Below are positions 33,185 through 44,745 of a DNA stretch of 64,000 nucleotides, one piece after another. The stretch comes from Phytopythium helicoides (taxonomy: Eukaryota; Oomycota; Peronosporomycetes; Pythiales; Pythiaceae): positions 558,001-622,000 of the forward strand of contig JANFNE010000001.1 in NCBI GenBank assembly GCA_024867545.1, read 5' to 3'. Position numbers and translations under genes: made by a program. Under the pieces are notes generated by a model. The model made no database searches. It was not told the DNA's origin and worked only from the letters and a program-made list of their open reading frames with translations. The stretch's first letter is position 1. Each line of letters begins with the position of its first letter.

Positions 33185-33484
33185 GCTCTGTCATCTGTGC
33201 GGATGATTGAGAGTTGGAAACCGATTGATATTTTAAAAATATCGTTGTAACTTGGTTTTTGTATGTGATATTGAATACCAGCATCGGATTCCAACCAAAT
33301 ATAGTTGGCTTCGTTGGAAATCATTCTAATAATGTTTTTTGAGTTCGGATTTACTAGAAATAAATTGCTGATGTGGTTCTATTGGCTACGGTTGAAATAC
33401 GGAAATGTGATTGGCTCATTGCACCATAAACCGCTCCATACATTTTTCTTGGGTTGGAATCGTGGCAATATTCGACCATACCCT
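33185..33484. other. Upstream region of the Crypton
   Basis: No gene is supported. AT-rich with short repeated words (ttccaaccaaatatagttgg). The Crypton 5' boundary could not be placed. Confidence 0.4.
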
Positions 33485-33541
33485 GCGAAAGTACTTTCGC
33501 TGCCAATTTGGAATCGCAAAATTGGGATTCCAAATTGGCAG
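33485..33541. repeat. Two adjacent perfect palindromes
   Basis: gcgaaagtactttcgc (33485-33500) is a perfect 16-bp palindrome. It abuts a hairpin with 16-bp perfect arms, ctgccaatttggaatc (33500-33515) and gattccaaattggcag (33526-33541), around a 10-nt loop. Confidence 0.9.
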
Positions 33542-33925
33542 CGGAGTGCCAGGGATAGGGTAATTCTCAGCCAATGGAGTGCGAGGATACAAGTACGGAA
33601 ACATGCAAGCGTGTGGCTTGTCCATTCACGTCTCAGACTGAACCAAACGTCCGATTCTTGTAAAGCAACCATGTCCAATCGATTCAGGAGGGGGGTTTAC
33701 CTTGAGAACCCTCCCACCGCGCACATGGAAGCAAACAAGTATGTGCACACGAACATGCACCCAACCGAATTGAATGACGCATACAATAGGACATAGAAAA
33801 ATTAGTGCAATTTCAGAGTGAATATGCAATAGCAAGTAGATGACAGGACTGTGAAGCAGTCTTGCCGCTACAGTGAAATTCCACCAGCAACATCAGCAAT
33901 TTCGTCATTCTCGCCCGTTCCACTG

Positions 33926-35451
33926 TCATTGTTTTGATCCACTGTCATTGTTTTGATTTTCACCGCTGCTTGATGACTCACCACCTTCGTCATCAGGCTC
34001 ATCATCTTCACCTTCCTCATCGCTTGAAATCTCATCAACATCAACACCGGCGAGATCTGGTGCAGTAGGCATAGCAATTGTCTCGACTGTGCGACGTGGC
34101 GCACGCTGACCGCGCACTGCTTCAAGGGTCGCAACATGTTGGCGAGCAAGACCCTCAATCGTCGTGACGAACGTCGCCATGATAGGATGGGGTGTCGCGA
34201 ACGCCGCGTTCATCTCGCGGTTGAATCGCTCTAGAGGATTGTTCGTCCTCGCAATGATTCTGTTACTCATGCCATGCACATTCCATACAGTAGGCTCGAA
34301 GCGGTCGACCCACGTACGCCGAAAGTATACCCAAAATGCAGTCCACTTGGTGCGCACATACCGCACACCCTGAGAGCGGCACCGCGCTTTAATCTGCTGT
34401 TTTACCCACGCAATACCGCGCCCATCTACCTCACCAGGTGGGATGACAGTCAACGCATCAAGAACTCCGCGCTCCATTGCTATTGTCGCAGCAGGCTCGG
34501 AGATGCGAAGACGCTTCATTCGGCGCCTGATCGCTTGCTTCAGATGGAATAGGCAGCCGAGCACATCAGCATTAGGAAACTGAACTTGTACAGCTTGGAT
34601 CAAAGCACTCTCAAAGTCACAAACTACCTCAGCAGGCTGCATACGCTGGTCAGTAGCTTGTACGATGAAATGGAGTATGTCCCAATATGTGTCCGTTGTT
34701 CGCAATGTCGATAACACGTAGTAAACAGGTACGTAGAAGCCAGAGGCTCTGTCATGTACCATGAGAATGACGCATTGTCTGAAGCCACGTGGGACACAAC
34801 GGAAGGTCCCGTCAATAAAGACCGTAGTACCAGAGTAGTTGAGGAGCTGGATCAAGTGTGGGTGCGCCCACCCAATGATGCGACTTGGTGCAGTTGCGTT
34901 GTCTGGCACGGTGATGTTGTGAAACTGGAAAAAGCTAAGAGCTGTCCCGCGCACCAGAGAGAGTGGAGGCACTTCAATTCGGCCATGAATGTTGCCTCCA
35001 AAGTGCCTAGCATGCGCACGGTAGACTCTTCCCAGTACCTGGTTCTGAGTCAATCCACGTAGAGCTACGCCTTCACGACTCTGGTAGAACTCTTCGTTAA
35101 TCTCATGCCAAATTGTAGAGCTGGGCGTGCTAGCTCAGCAAGAGCAAGGCGGTCAACGGCATCTAGCATGGCATTAGTGACATCCTCAACTTCAACCGCC
35201 TCAACCGCATCTTGGCGGCATGAATGCTCTCTAAAGTTTGCGTACTGGTGAGTTGCCGCAAGGTATTCTGTTTTGCCTCGACAACCGGTCGAGCGGTAGA
35301 AGCTGCATCTGTACACAACCTTTCTCATCGACGCCCATGCCCGCGTGTATTGGTACCCACCGATGTTGATAATCGTTGAAAATCGAGCATCACGAGCAGG
35401 GACTACAGTGCGTGAGGTCTGCTCATCGTCAACACGAGCTAGCTCCTTCAT
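33926..35451 (-). pseudogene. MULE transposase with FLYWCH finger, one frameshift
   Basis: The first frame (ATG at 35451, 128 codons) has a FLYWCH-type zinc finger: W39, YRC (C49), GCRGKT (C57) and EHSC (H76, C78). Near 35110 the frame moves by one base (ARPALQ runs on as STIWHEINEEFY in the next frame). The second frame carries the MULE DDE core: FIDGTFRC (D81 of that frame), CDFESAL (D146), CLFHLKQA (H170) and NNPLERFNRE (E275). The C-terminal tail is very acidic (DEISSDEEGEDDEPDDEGG). All catalytic residues remain, so only the single frameshift disables it. I could not identify terminal inverted repeats. Confidence 0.85.
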
Positions 35452-36520
35452 CTACCCTATCTTACCAGGTGGTCGCTCTTTGTTGCTGATTTCGAAGTGT
35501 GTGTTTCTTGGGCAGAGACCCTTGCTGGATATCGCAGCCGTCGGTTTCAGAGCCTGAATGCGACGTTGATCTCAAAGATTTCTATTGATACCTATTGCGC
35601 GCAACCGCTCATGCGGTCTGCCATGGCTATTCTGGCAATGGCTCATGGGATGCAACACGCGACCCAAGGTCATATCTGCAAGAAAAAATAGATATTTACA
35701 ATCAGACCCACATTCTGATCTGACCTGAATGTGATCCGAAAAAAAAGTTACCAATAATGCCCTTGATAGTCGCTTTAACTCGAGCTTCGCTTATTCCTGT
35801 CGAACTGTGGTAAAAAAGCTAAAGGTGTCTGGAGTGATAGCGTGATTGGGCACAAATTACCCGTTCATGATGAGCAATCGTCAACCAGACTCGGTAACGT
35901 TCTCCTTTGATCATGGCCCCGGACACTCGCAGCACTTGCATCGTTTCCTGCGTGCACATTGCAAGGTACGTCTCCCACTGCTCCCAGTCTGCATGCCAGT
36001 GTTATGGGGCGCCACGCGGACTGAATCGGCCGCTTCTACCGTCTGTGTGGGTGGTACCAGCGACGCATTGGACGACGCCTCGCTGGCACTACTGGCACTG
36101 CCAGGACTGTCGTCGTCCTCGTCCGACCTGTCTAAAGTGTACCCGTTGTTAGAATACCAAGTTCATCACCTCCACTTATACCGGTACATCCGCACGTACT
36201 TGACAGCAGCATTGACACTTCATCGTTAGCCTCAGCAAGAAAAGTTTCCAGTACAGCAATCCAAGGACCGTTCCGCACTCTGCAATCTGCCAGTCCAACC
36301 GCTGCAGCTCGTGGACTCGGTCGCTGGGTCGACATCGCAGGAAACGGCAAGATCATTTTCAAGAGTCTGCTCCGTAGAGTCGCCCGGCTAGTCGAGTCTC
36401 GCTCTTCTGTGGTATTTGCTCGCCTCAAACGCAGCGCGGCACGGCGGGTACGTGAGGCGTGCGATATTGTTTGGTCGCAGCGTTGGCGTCGGCGAGTGGC
36501 GCGCGCGGCGGCAGTTGCCC
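35452..36520. other. Region without recognisable genes
   Basis: Short frames on both strands without domain features. The MULE 5' end must lie here but is not defined. Confidence 0.5.
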
Positions 36521-36523
36521 GTC

Positions 36524-36569
36524 TTCTATTTACGGAGTAATTTCTATTTCTATCTATTTACGGAGTAAT
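36524..36569. repeat. Direct repeat of tctatttacggagtaat
   Basis: Two copies of the 17-mer at 36524-36540 and 36553-36569, separated by 12 bp. Confidence 0.9.
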
Positions 36570-36634
36570 AACAGCGGTCATATGTTTCGGTCTGGAAATC
36601 CAGAGGATTAGACTTCATATTTTATGTTATACTG

Positions 36635-36690
36635 TGGCGCCCCTCGCTTTGCTCGAGCGCAGGGATCTCTCAGCGACTGCGATTCCCGCA
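36635..36690 (-). repeat. Candidate Helitron 3' subterminal hairpin
   Basis: On the minus strand, AGTCGCTGAGAGA is followed by TGCGCTCGAGCAAAGCGAG and GCGCCACAGT. The same series (AGTCGCTGAGAGA, TGCGCTTGAGCGAAGCGAG, CGCCACAGT) occurs on the plus strand at 50350-50398. The match stops after CACAGT in both, as expected of a shared element end. A classical CTRR terminus is not clear. Confidence 0.5.
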
Positions 36691-36862
36691 ACGCCGTAGT
36701 GCTCAGGCAGCTGCTCGCCCACAACGAGCAGCTACATAGCGTAGATGTTGTGTCCTTCGCGATCGCGCTTTGCAGTCGGACTGGCAGTAAAAATGATGGC
36801 AGCGCGGCTGAGGCCTCAGGGTGAACGAGAAGCAGTTGCTGTGGCCAGCATAAATTCTACTG

Positions 36863-39205
36863 CTACAGCAGTTGGCGTCGTTTCCATTCGTCAAATGCAG
36901 TGAGTTCGTCTGGCTGTATGTATAAAGGCAGCACGACCTTCCTAATGAGCCGCCGCATTTCGTCGGCAACCTGTTGTGATGGTTGAAAGTGCTTCATGTA
37001 CTCACGGGTGATCTTGCTGGTGAGTGTGAGCTTCTCGAGACTTACACATCGAGAGAGAGCAACGTACAGCGACTGAGGAGGAATTGCACGCCGGTAATCT
37101 AGAGGCGTAACGACAATGCCGTCATGGCATGTTTGGCCTTGCAGCTTCTCAGTCGTACAAGCGAATGCTGGTACAACGGGAAATTGGTCGACGGTGATGC
37201 TTGCCTGGCTCAGATTCGGCAGCTTGGTCAACCTCAGTTGAGCATGCAGTGGGGGAATTCCAATGACACCTCGCGGGAATCCCTTTACCAGCTCCTTGTC
37301 CATGCCTTTGATCCTAATAAGAAGCAAGCGTGGTTGCTGGTGAAGCTTTCGCACCACCGCTCCATCAATTACTGTCTCGTCAATTCCCAAAATTTCTTCA
37401 GGAGGGTCGAACCCAACAATGCTCCCGAGAACGCCGTTTGCAATTAGATCAGCTTGCAGTAGCTGCGGGTGCTTCCGAGTTACCATGATTGACATGCCAA
37501 TGTAGAAGAGCAATTTGATCGGGATTCTGTCCGTGAGGTCGTCGTTGAGATTCACTATCCTTTGTAAAATAAGTCGAGATCGAGCGGCTGCTGCAGCTAT
37601 GCACTCGTAGACAGGAGTTCTTAATTGCCTAGCTATCTGCAATGTCATATCTCTGTTGATCGCGCAACGCAGGCTGTTAGTAGCGACCACTATCGGCCGA
37701 TAGTAGCTCGACATGAGCCCGGCAGTATTTGCACTCGTTGGCCTCTCTGTCAGCTGAACGCGAGTATTCAATGTCGCGCGATGGATATCGGAGAGACGAC
37801 CCCAACGCAACTCTGAGAGGATTGATGTGTACACCGGGTCGTATTTTGCTCGCATGTTTTTGGTGAGGAAGACAACAGTGTTGATTGCCGAATACAAAGC
37901 ATATCCTGCAAAGCGCATACGGCTTGATTGCATTGTAGGCTCCGCAAAGCCTGCTCGTCATCATACGAGTTGTTATCAACCGAAAAACAAACTTGTTGGC
38001 AAAAGGTTCGCATACGTACATGGTGATCCGGCCACAGAAGGTAGCTGCAGCCAATCCCCAAGAAGTAGAGTATGGCGCCCACCCATGAACTCAAGCTGCT
38101 GAGTCGATATTTGGCGCGAGGCTGCATCTGTCCGACCTAAGAGTGCCTGATCTGTCATCGATATTTCATCGATAATCACGAGTATCACGGGGCTGAATCG
38201 ATCTCTCATTTCTGCGCTGGGGTTCAGATTTTGGTCGCTGCCGTGAACCTTTAAATTTCGTGCACTATGCATCGTCCTTCCGTTAATGTTGATGGCTGCA
38301 ACCCCAGTGAATGCAAGTGTTTCAATACTGCCTGCTCGACCCCACTTCTCGGCGAAGCGAAGCAGTGCATGCACTACAGTTGACTTCCCTGTGCCAGCTT
38401 CACCACCAAGATATGCAACAAGCTGTTTTTTTAATCTGTACGATTCGTTGGCAAAGCCAGGTGGATACATGGCCTCACTTGCGGCTGAATTGATGTCCAT
38501 TGAGTAGGCGTAGAGCAAATGACGAGCTGTTTCTTCAAATATAGTGTGCTGCCAAAAGTTTAGCTGAAATGCCTCTGAGACCATCTCGATCAAGGGAAAG
38601 TCCGGTAAAGAGGCCGCTGACCAGCGCGGCGGTTGCTGTGGGCGCCAAGGAACAGGCTGAAAGCATTCTCGAAACCGATCAAGCCGCGTCTCCGCATCGG
38701 AGTATGTCCTCAGAAAATAATGCGTTCCCATATCTTCCACTCCCGATACCTTTGCCGCCGCAATGAGCGAGGAGTAGTTGTCGTAATCTACGTCACCAGA
38801 GAGATTTTCTGCATTAATCGCCGGATAGGTTAGAGCAGTAGCGTCTACAGCTGTACGCACACTTGGAACTGCATCAACAGAACTCCGTGCGTCTGCAAAT
38901 AGATTCTGAGTAGAGTAAGATTGTGAGTTGCCGCCCTCTTCGATCACCATTTCGCCAGCATCGTCCAACTCGCTATCATCTTCACATTGTGTTGTGCGCT
39001 TTTCAACTTCACCAAGCGTGGATACAGATAGTGGTGTTGGCGCAGCGCGTGTTTTGAGGAGTCTTGCTTCTGATGACTCAGTGATATCTGCTTTCGTACT
39101 TCCGCTACTAGACCGGTGATAATCACGCAAAACAGCCTCAAATTTCTCGATTTGCACAACGAGATGTTCCTCACCGCAACTCAAACAGTTATGGTAAGCT
39201 TCAAA
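36863..39205 (-). CDS. Helitron Pif1-type helicase part
   Basis: This is the 5'-3' DNA helicase half of RepHel. It has Walker A GEAGTGKST (38381-38406), LAFTGVAA, Walker B VIIDEISM, LLGDWLQLPSV and, after a one-base frame change near 37950, the C-terminal motifs FACTTEKLQGQT and YVALSRC. It continues in frame from the Rep part across a single TAA (39206-39208). The last 356 codons (37933-36863) are open to the stop and end in AFDEWKRRQLL. The frame change has no convincing intron, so I read it as a mutation. Confidence 0.8.
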
Positions 39206-41905
39206 TTACGATTGCCCAGGAGCTAACAATGTAGTCTGACGGTGAGGTTTGAAAAGCGTTACGATTGCAGAATAGTAAAAGTCTCGATCCTTTGGAGTGG
39301 TTTGTGCGTCGATCATTGGTAGTTCACGACCACATATGACAAGCACAGCTTTTGGACTCACCGAGTTAGGATGCACCGGTGTTATGACTCCTCTCTCACT
39401 TGCGGCCATGTTTAGATAGCGCTCACAATAGTCGATGAAGGCTACATTCTCGAGATACTTGGCACGCTTCCAGTATTTTTGAAGAATATTCATCGGAACC
39501 ACGAACTGCTCCTTTTTCGTTTTAGCCGTTCTAATGTCTGCGGAAACAACAATCTCTTCCGTCGCCCCTGTCGGCTGCATACAACGACCGAGGTCAACGC
39601 GTACAATCTCGTGTGAGAACCAAAATGGCGATTCACGGAGAATGTAGAGAGCTGCCATTGGCGCTGCGATTTCTTGGCTATTCGTTACTGTGTAGAGCAT
39701 AGAAGCAAGTATTTTTTTGCCTCGATCAAGTGAGGATGCATCCGCTGGTAGCATGTCGGCTTTGGTCGCTGCTTTGGCAAAGGCAGCCATTGACAGGGCA
39801 ACACCATTCTCCACTGGGTTTTGGCCTTTGATGCAGTACTTCGCCACATATGCCGCCGTATTTTTTGACTCACTGCTAAGCACAAACTGCACGTCGTGAT
39901 TGCACTTTAACACGGACAATACAGTCGAATTATAGGCGTTCACGTATTCACACCCAACGGGTCGGTGGAGGTGCAGCTTTCCATCCTGTCCAATGTTTGT
40001 TGATCCCGCGTTGATAGCTTCGGGTTTGAAAAATCGACACACACTGCCTTTCGGTGTCTGCACAGTCACCTAATGCATTGCTGATGTTAGTTTGACGAGA
40101 AAAACACAGAGCAAACGAACAGTGCTGACCTTAAAACATGACCTAGCATGATGCCAAAAGTGAACTTGTACATCTCTGACTACGAACGACAGAGCCAAGT
40201 CTGAGTCTGTTTGGTGTGGTGGTCGGCATCGCTCGTAATCAGCAAGTCTGTCAGTGATTCGAACACTTTCTCGGTCCGCGAGAGCAGTTATTGCTTCATT
40301 GATCAGGTCATCCGCACCAAACCTTGCGCCACAAACTGAACATTTAGCTGTCGTAGATGGAGTAGCACCGTGTGCCGGACGGCGAAATGCATCAATTCCT
40401 GGAAGCACCGACAACAGCTTGGGATGATCAGCACAGCGGCTGCAGCGTGCCACATCTTGACAGCATGGTGGTTTGGTTGAGAGAACACAATCGGCGAGCT
40501 CAAATAGCCGGGCTCTAAAGTCGTCGTCGTGTCCAATCGATCGTTGAATCTCAGATGAAGTTTGAGGAAACCCATGAAGCCAGACGGCAATATGGGCATG
40601 CAAATCTCCTGCCACTTGTGTTTCTGCCGCCGCAGCAAATGCCCTAACAACACCAAATATTCCGCCGCCACGTTTGGGCCGACAGCGCTTCTGATCCCAC
40701 CCAAGAAGAGTGGCAATCACAGTATCCATTACTCGCACGAAGTAGCGAGCGCACTCCATTGGATGGTTGGCTGATATGGAGCGCCTTTCAGCTCTGTTGG
40801 GAAGTAAGTGGAAGTTTGCCGTTTCAATCGCACTTGCAGACACCAATCCAGCCTTTACTGCAATAGAGTGCGTTCCTGCAGAGTCTGGAGACACAGTAAA
40901 GAACAATTGCATTGGTCCAAACCGCTTCAGCATCCCGAAGAGGTCGTGTCGAGCTCGCATGCGGCTAAGATTCGACCCGTAAAACTCTGTTTCTGGAATG
41001 CGTAGTCCTCGTCGCAGTGAAATAACTTTTTGAACATCCTTTGGGGGCCGTGCTGGCTTCAATCCTCGCGCTTTAGCTCTCATGAGATAGCTGTAGTAGT
41101 CGATGGCAGCTCTAAGTGTCGATTTTGCTACGGCAGATGCATTTAACGCCGCTGTAGACACGTGCATTTTGATGAACAGCGCCTTTCGAGCGCTCTCGCT
41201 AGCCAGGTAGTCGAAAGCTAGCAAGAGGAACGCGTAATGACGTTCAAAGCGGTGTCCGTGAACCTGAAGACACCTCCGTATCCATCTGCGAGTCGACAAA
41301 TGTCGCCTCCGCGGTTCGGTTGGTCCAGCACAACCTCCGGGAAACAAAGACGGAAACATTTTCACACACACCGCCCACCCTTGCATACTGACGTATCGTG
41401 TGGACTTGCGAACCAAAAGATCCGTGGTGCTCGGATACTTATTCCCTTTTTGCCGCAAGAGCAGGCTTGACGCTTCTTCGCACACTCGCTCCAATTCCGG
41501 GTCGTTCTTGGTCAGATCGATAGATGCAAATTTTGAGTAGGTGGTTTCGTCCCGAATACTCTCTGCAACCAAGTCAGTGTCGCTGTCATCGCGACCACCA
41601 GAAGTTTTGTCAATCAGGACGCTCGTCATTCCAGATGTACTTGCCATCAACAACGACAAATCACAATCTGGGTGCTCGTCCTTATACCGTTTATATGCAA
41701 TGTTGTTTTCGTTCAAAAATGCCATAGCTCGTTGACACTGAGCTAGATTGATGTCGTACCGCTTTCTACATGCGGCGACTTGAGCAGGAGTCATGTTTCC
41801 CACCAGAGCAACTCGTACGTGATCCGTTATATCTCGAGGGAACATGGATATAATCGGACCCTTGGTATTCTCGACGACATAATGATGCGTTATTATTATT
41901 GCCAT
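39206..41905 (-). CDS. Helitron Rep (HUH, Y2) part with a 60-nt intron
   Basis: The rolling-circle nicking domain. The HUH motif is in GDLHAHIAVWL (HAH at 40592-40600), and the tyrosine pair is in AAYVAKYCIK (about 39825-39855), Y-x2-K-Y-x2-K as in Helitrons. Upstream Helitron_like_N motifs include MFPSLFPGG and LFFTVSPDSAGTHS. Between the two halves, 40129-40070 has the features of an intron: AAG/GTCAGC donor, CTAAC branch word and CATTAG acceptor. It is 60 nt long, contains the only stop in that part and keeps the frame when removed (ARSCFK joins VTVQTPKG). After that the frame ends with TAA at 39206. Confidence 0.8.
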
Positions 41906-41929
41906 GCCGCACCTTGATAGTGCGGCATG
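41903..41929. repeat. Perfect hairpin at a Helitron frame break
   Basis: catgccgcac (41903-41912) and gtgcggcatg (41920-41929) are perfect inverse copies around a 7-nt loop, inside coding sequence. Confidence 0.95.
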
Positions 41930-42380
41930 GTCCTCCTGTCACGGTCGAAATTGACATACAAGGTGAAACGAGGGCAACAACTTGCTCATCCGTTCTTGTA
42001 AGCTCAATTCCCTCGGGCAGATGCCCAATGTAGTTGCCGTTCGCAATAGCGAGCGCTGGTGGAAGACATGAATTCGAGCGCATTACATCCTTTTGGCAAG
42101 TATCACACATCTGGAGCCACACATCTTCGCCATTTTTACGTATTGCTGTTATCGTACAATGAAAAAGGTCATAGTAACATCAGACCATGAATGCATCTGT
42201 CATCCAAACTCAGGGTACCTTCGGGGAATAGCAGCAGACCATGCAAACGTCCGTCAATCGACGACGCGTCATATTGTTCAACGATGAACTTGGGGATGTC
42301 TACGTCAGGATGTCGAAGTAAACAAGCCTGCAATTTCTGTTTCAGTTGTGGCACGACAGACACAATGAATCTGCGTGAGT
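41906..42380 (-). pseudogene. Helitron Cys-rich DUF6570-like part
   Basis: In one frame the minus strand reads CDTCQKDVMRSN, PPALAIANGNYIGHLPEGIE and RTDEQVVALVSPCMSI, the conserved block that precedes the Rep domain in Helitron proteins. Before it, another frame gives PDVDIPKFIVEQYD and DGRLHGLLLFPEGTLS, also part of this family. A palindrome at 41903-41929 marks the frame loss between this block and the Rep part. Confidence 0.7.
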
Positions 42381-42390
42381 TGCAACGCGG

Positions 42391-43149
42391 TCAAAAGCAA
42401 ACTTGTGAACTATTCAACTGTAGCAATACCTGTAACAACTTGTCGGTGAGCTGCAGAGTCGAAATTCTTTCGGGATCGCGGTCTAACTCACACACACAAC
42501 AAGGGATTCTTTCGAGTGCGGATTTAGCCATCGCCTTCACAGCAACTTGTCGAATTTCTTGCAGTTTTGCGGTAGTTGGAATAGCAAAGACGTAGTGCTC
42601 ATCCATACTGTCTAGCTCCTCGATGCTGTAGAAGGAGCCATCTGATTGTGGTGCAGGAATATTCAACGCTGCGGCTGGTAGACCCGGTTGGCTTGATAAC
42701 ACTGGTACAGCGCTTGCCGACGTGGATTCGCCATTTACGGTACTCTTCGTTACACGCTCTTCATCGCAATGACGCGGCCGCTTTTGTGTCCTTTGTGGCA
42801 TTGATGATACTGCAATGACATCGGTATTCGAGTTCATTCGACTGACACTAACAACAGTTCTGCTGCGAGCCCACGGAGGAATTGCTTGCGAATACTTTTC
42901 ACATCCGACGGCGTCAGAATAGCTCGGTGCCAAAGTGTGTGTTGGAGCGGACACAACCTCCCTCAAACGAGCTTGAGCGGTCGAGGCTGCACGTGTTGGA
43001 GTGGACACACTCTCCCACAAACGAGCTTGAGTGAGTGAAGCAGCACGTGCGGCTTGAGCGCTCTCGTTTGCATACAGGACAGCAGCTCTGCGAGCAAGCA
43101 GATCCGCGTGCCGATCGCGAATAGAGGCGATCTGCGGCGGCCGAGGCAT
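42391..43149 (-). CDS. Helitron N-terminal part with RAR-type repeats
   Basis: The ATG at 43149 (MPRPPQIASIRDRHADLLAR) matches the usual start of oomycete Helitron proteins. Degenerate repeats follow (ARAASLTQARLWESVSTPT, RAASTAQARLREVVSAPT). A low-complexity linker leads to ALERIPCCVCELD, a CxxC pair that starts the Cys-rich region, and to a stop at 42391 in other-frame sequence. The open frame extends upstream to 43341, but that part has no conserved features. Confidence 0.65.
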   Translation of the reverse strand: MPRPPQIASIRDRHADLLARRAAVLYANESAQAARAASLTQARLWESVSTPTRAASTAQARLREVVSAPTHTLAPSYSDAVGCEKYSQAIPPWARSRTVVSVSRMNSNTDVIAVSSMPQRTQKRPRHCDEERVTKSTVNGESTSASAVPVLSSQPGLPAAALNIPAPQSDGSFYSIEELDSMDEHYVFAIPTTAKLQEIRQVAVKAMAKSALERIPCCVCELDRDPERISTLQLTDKLLQVLLQLNSSQVCF

Positions 43150-43435
43150 CTTGAGTTGTGCTGTGTCTCTGCGACTGGAAGATGGAATCATAGCACAGAG
43201 GTGGCACATCACCTGTACTAAAAAATAAAAACTGGACAAGTTGATCTGTCTGACATCTTGGCGATCAATTTCGATAAAGCTTGTTTGTACAAACCATTTG
43301 TCATTCATTCGTTTCCTAGCATTCCTTTCGCACTTATTCACTCAATGTAGATCGTCGTATACAATTCCATCTGCACCAAGCCATCGTCATTCACATCAGG
43401 CAGCAAACGTGGTGGTGGACCAACTTCCCCGTAAC

Positions 43436-44745
43436 TCAAGGCAAGGAGCCACGAGTACGCTTTGGCGTTGACTGCAGCTCTCCTCCATCACGCCCTCCAA
43501 GCAGATTACGTTTGGTCGGTGCCTTGGCGGTACGTCGAGGGCGGCGCGACGGCGACACAGGTTGGAGTTGGGCGAACCTCGTACCAGAGTTGGTAGGAAA
43601 AGCAGTGACATGCTGGCGCTCAGGCTGAGCGGCGCTGGTAGCAGTGCCGGCGGCTTGAGGCGTGAGCAGGCTGCTACCTGCAGCTGTTAGTTACATAGTT
43701 GCCCGGCCACAAAGCCGGGCAAAGTGTTAGTTATGGGATACACGCTGGATATGACAAACTCGCTGCTCACCAAACGACGCAACCATCGTGGCAGCGCTAA
43801 TCGGTTCATTTCTTGGGCTCGAACTCGCATTTGGGAAGTCCAAAGGAGCATCTCATCGCAGCAAATGCATTTTAGAATATTCTTCCAACACTCAATCAAT
43901 CGTGAACAAATCATTAACTTACCGGTGGTTTCGACGGCAGTGCCGAGAGCTGGCGGGGTAGCGCCTTGACTAGTGTGAGCCAACTCAATATCTCCACGCT
44001 CTACAGCAACCGGTGTAGCAGAAACGGCGCCAGGAACAGCAGTAGCACGAGCGGTAGTAGCTGCCGCGACAGTAACATGAACAGCAGCGGCACGAGTGCC
44101 AGTAGCCGACGCAGTAGCAACCGGAACAGCAGCAGCACGAGTGGCAGTAGTTGGCACAGCTGCATCAGGGGCAGCAGCATGGGTATCAGTGGCTTCATCA
44201 GCTTGGGGAACGTCGTGTGGTGGGTAATCATCACCGATGGGTTCGGGGGCGGGAGCAACTGCAACAACTCTGCGGTGTAGCACACGTCGTATCTGGAAGC
44301 CTTCACGTAACTGGATGCTGCCCGATGGATTCCCAAATCGATCAGTTAGCGCATGAACCTTGCTGAAGTGATAAGTGAAACCACTTGTGCAGTCGATCTC
44401 ATTGAGCAGAGGATCTCGATTCTTCCATAAGGCGAGGTGAAATATGAACCTGCTGCGGCGCGCTGGATCGAGTTGGTCGAACGCAGCAGCAAAGCTGGTG
44501 AACGCGGCTTCAGCAGTCCCGTCAACGAGTTCCAGCTTCCAGTACTTCTCGTACTCGCGAACGGAGAGCACACACATCTCCAAAGAGACATTGGTAGAGC
44601 GAGACGGTTTCTCGAATTGGATGAACTCGCGCAAAATGTCGACGGCAGTGAAAGCGGGACGACGTTCTTCTTCTAGCTGAGCCGCATGCTCAGCTTGGAT
44701 GAGGTCGAGGGTTAGTAGCATTGCCGCTGATTGCAGAATGAGCAT
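43436..44745 (-). CDS. Two-exon gene of unknown function
   Basis: Exon 1 runs from the ATG at 44745 (in-frame TGA two codons upstream) to 43923. The intron 43922-43678 (245 nt) has donor GTAAGT, branch word CTAAC and acceptor CTGCAG. Exon 2 runs from 43677 to the TGA at 43438-43436, and the phase fits (Gly codon G/GT). The N-terminal ~150 residues look globular and helical (FIQFEKPSRSTNVSLEM, AFDQLDPARRSRFIFHLALW, FTYHFSKVHALTDRFGNPS). An Ala/Thr/Val low-complexity region follows, with repeats of ATATRAAAVPVA type. Exon 2 is basic (PSRRPRRTAKAPTKRNLL, TPKRTRGSLP), like a nuclear localisation tail. I recognise no family. Clean splice signals and no stops suggest a real gene; it lies between the Helitron and the SET gene. 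Confidence 0.6.

Larger units (their letters stand above)
36635..43149 (-). mobile_element. Helitron, nearly complete coding set
   Basis: Minus-strand gene order is Arg/Ala-rich N-terminal repeats, Cys-rich DUF6570-like domain, HUH/Y2 Rep and Pif1-type helicase, the RepHel layout of Helitrons. The right (5') end beyond 43149 is not defined. A candidate left (3') end is the GC-rich hairpin region near 36640-36690, about 180-220 bp after the helicase stop. The coding part carries a few stops and frameshifts. Confidence 0.85.

Noticed and set aside
37934..37976. An intron between the two helicase frames of the Helitron
   Set aside because: A possible GTTGAT...GAGCAG interval is only about 30 nt; a one-base frameshift explains the change better.
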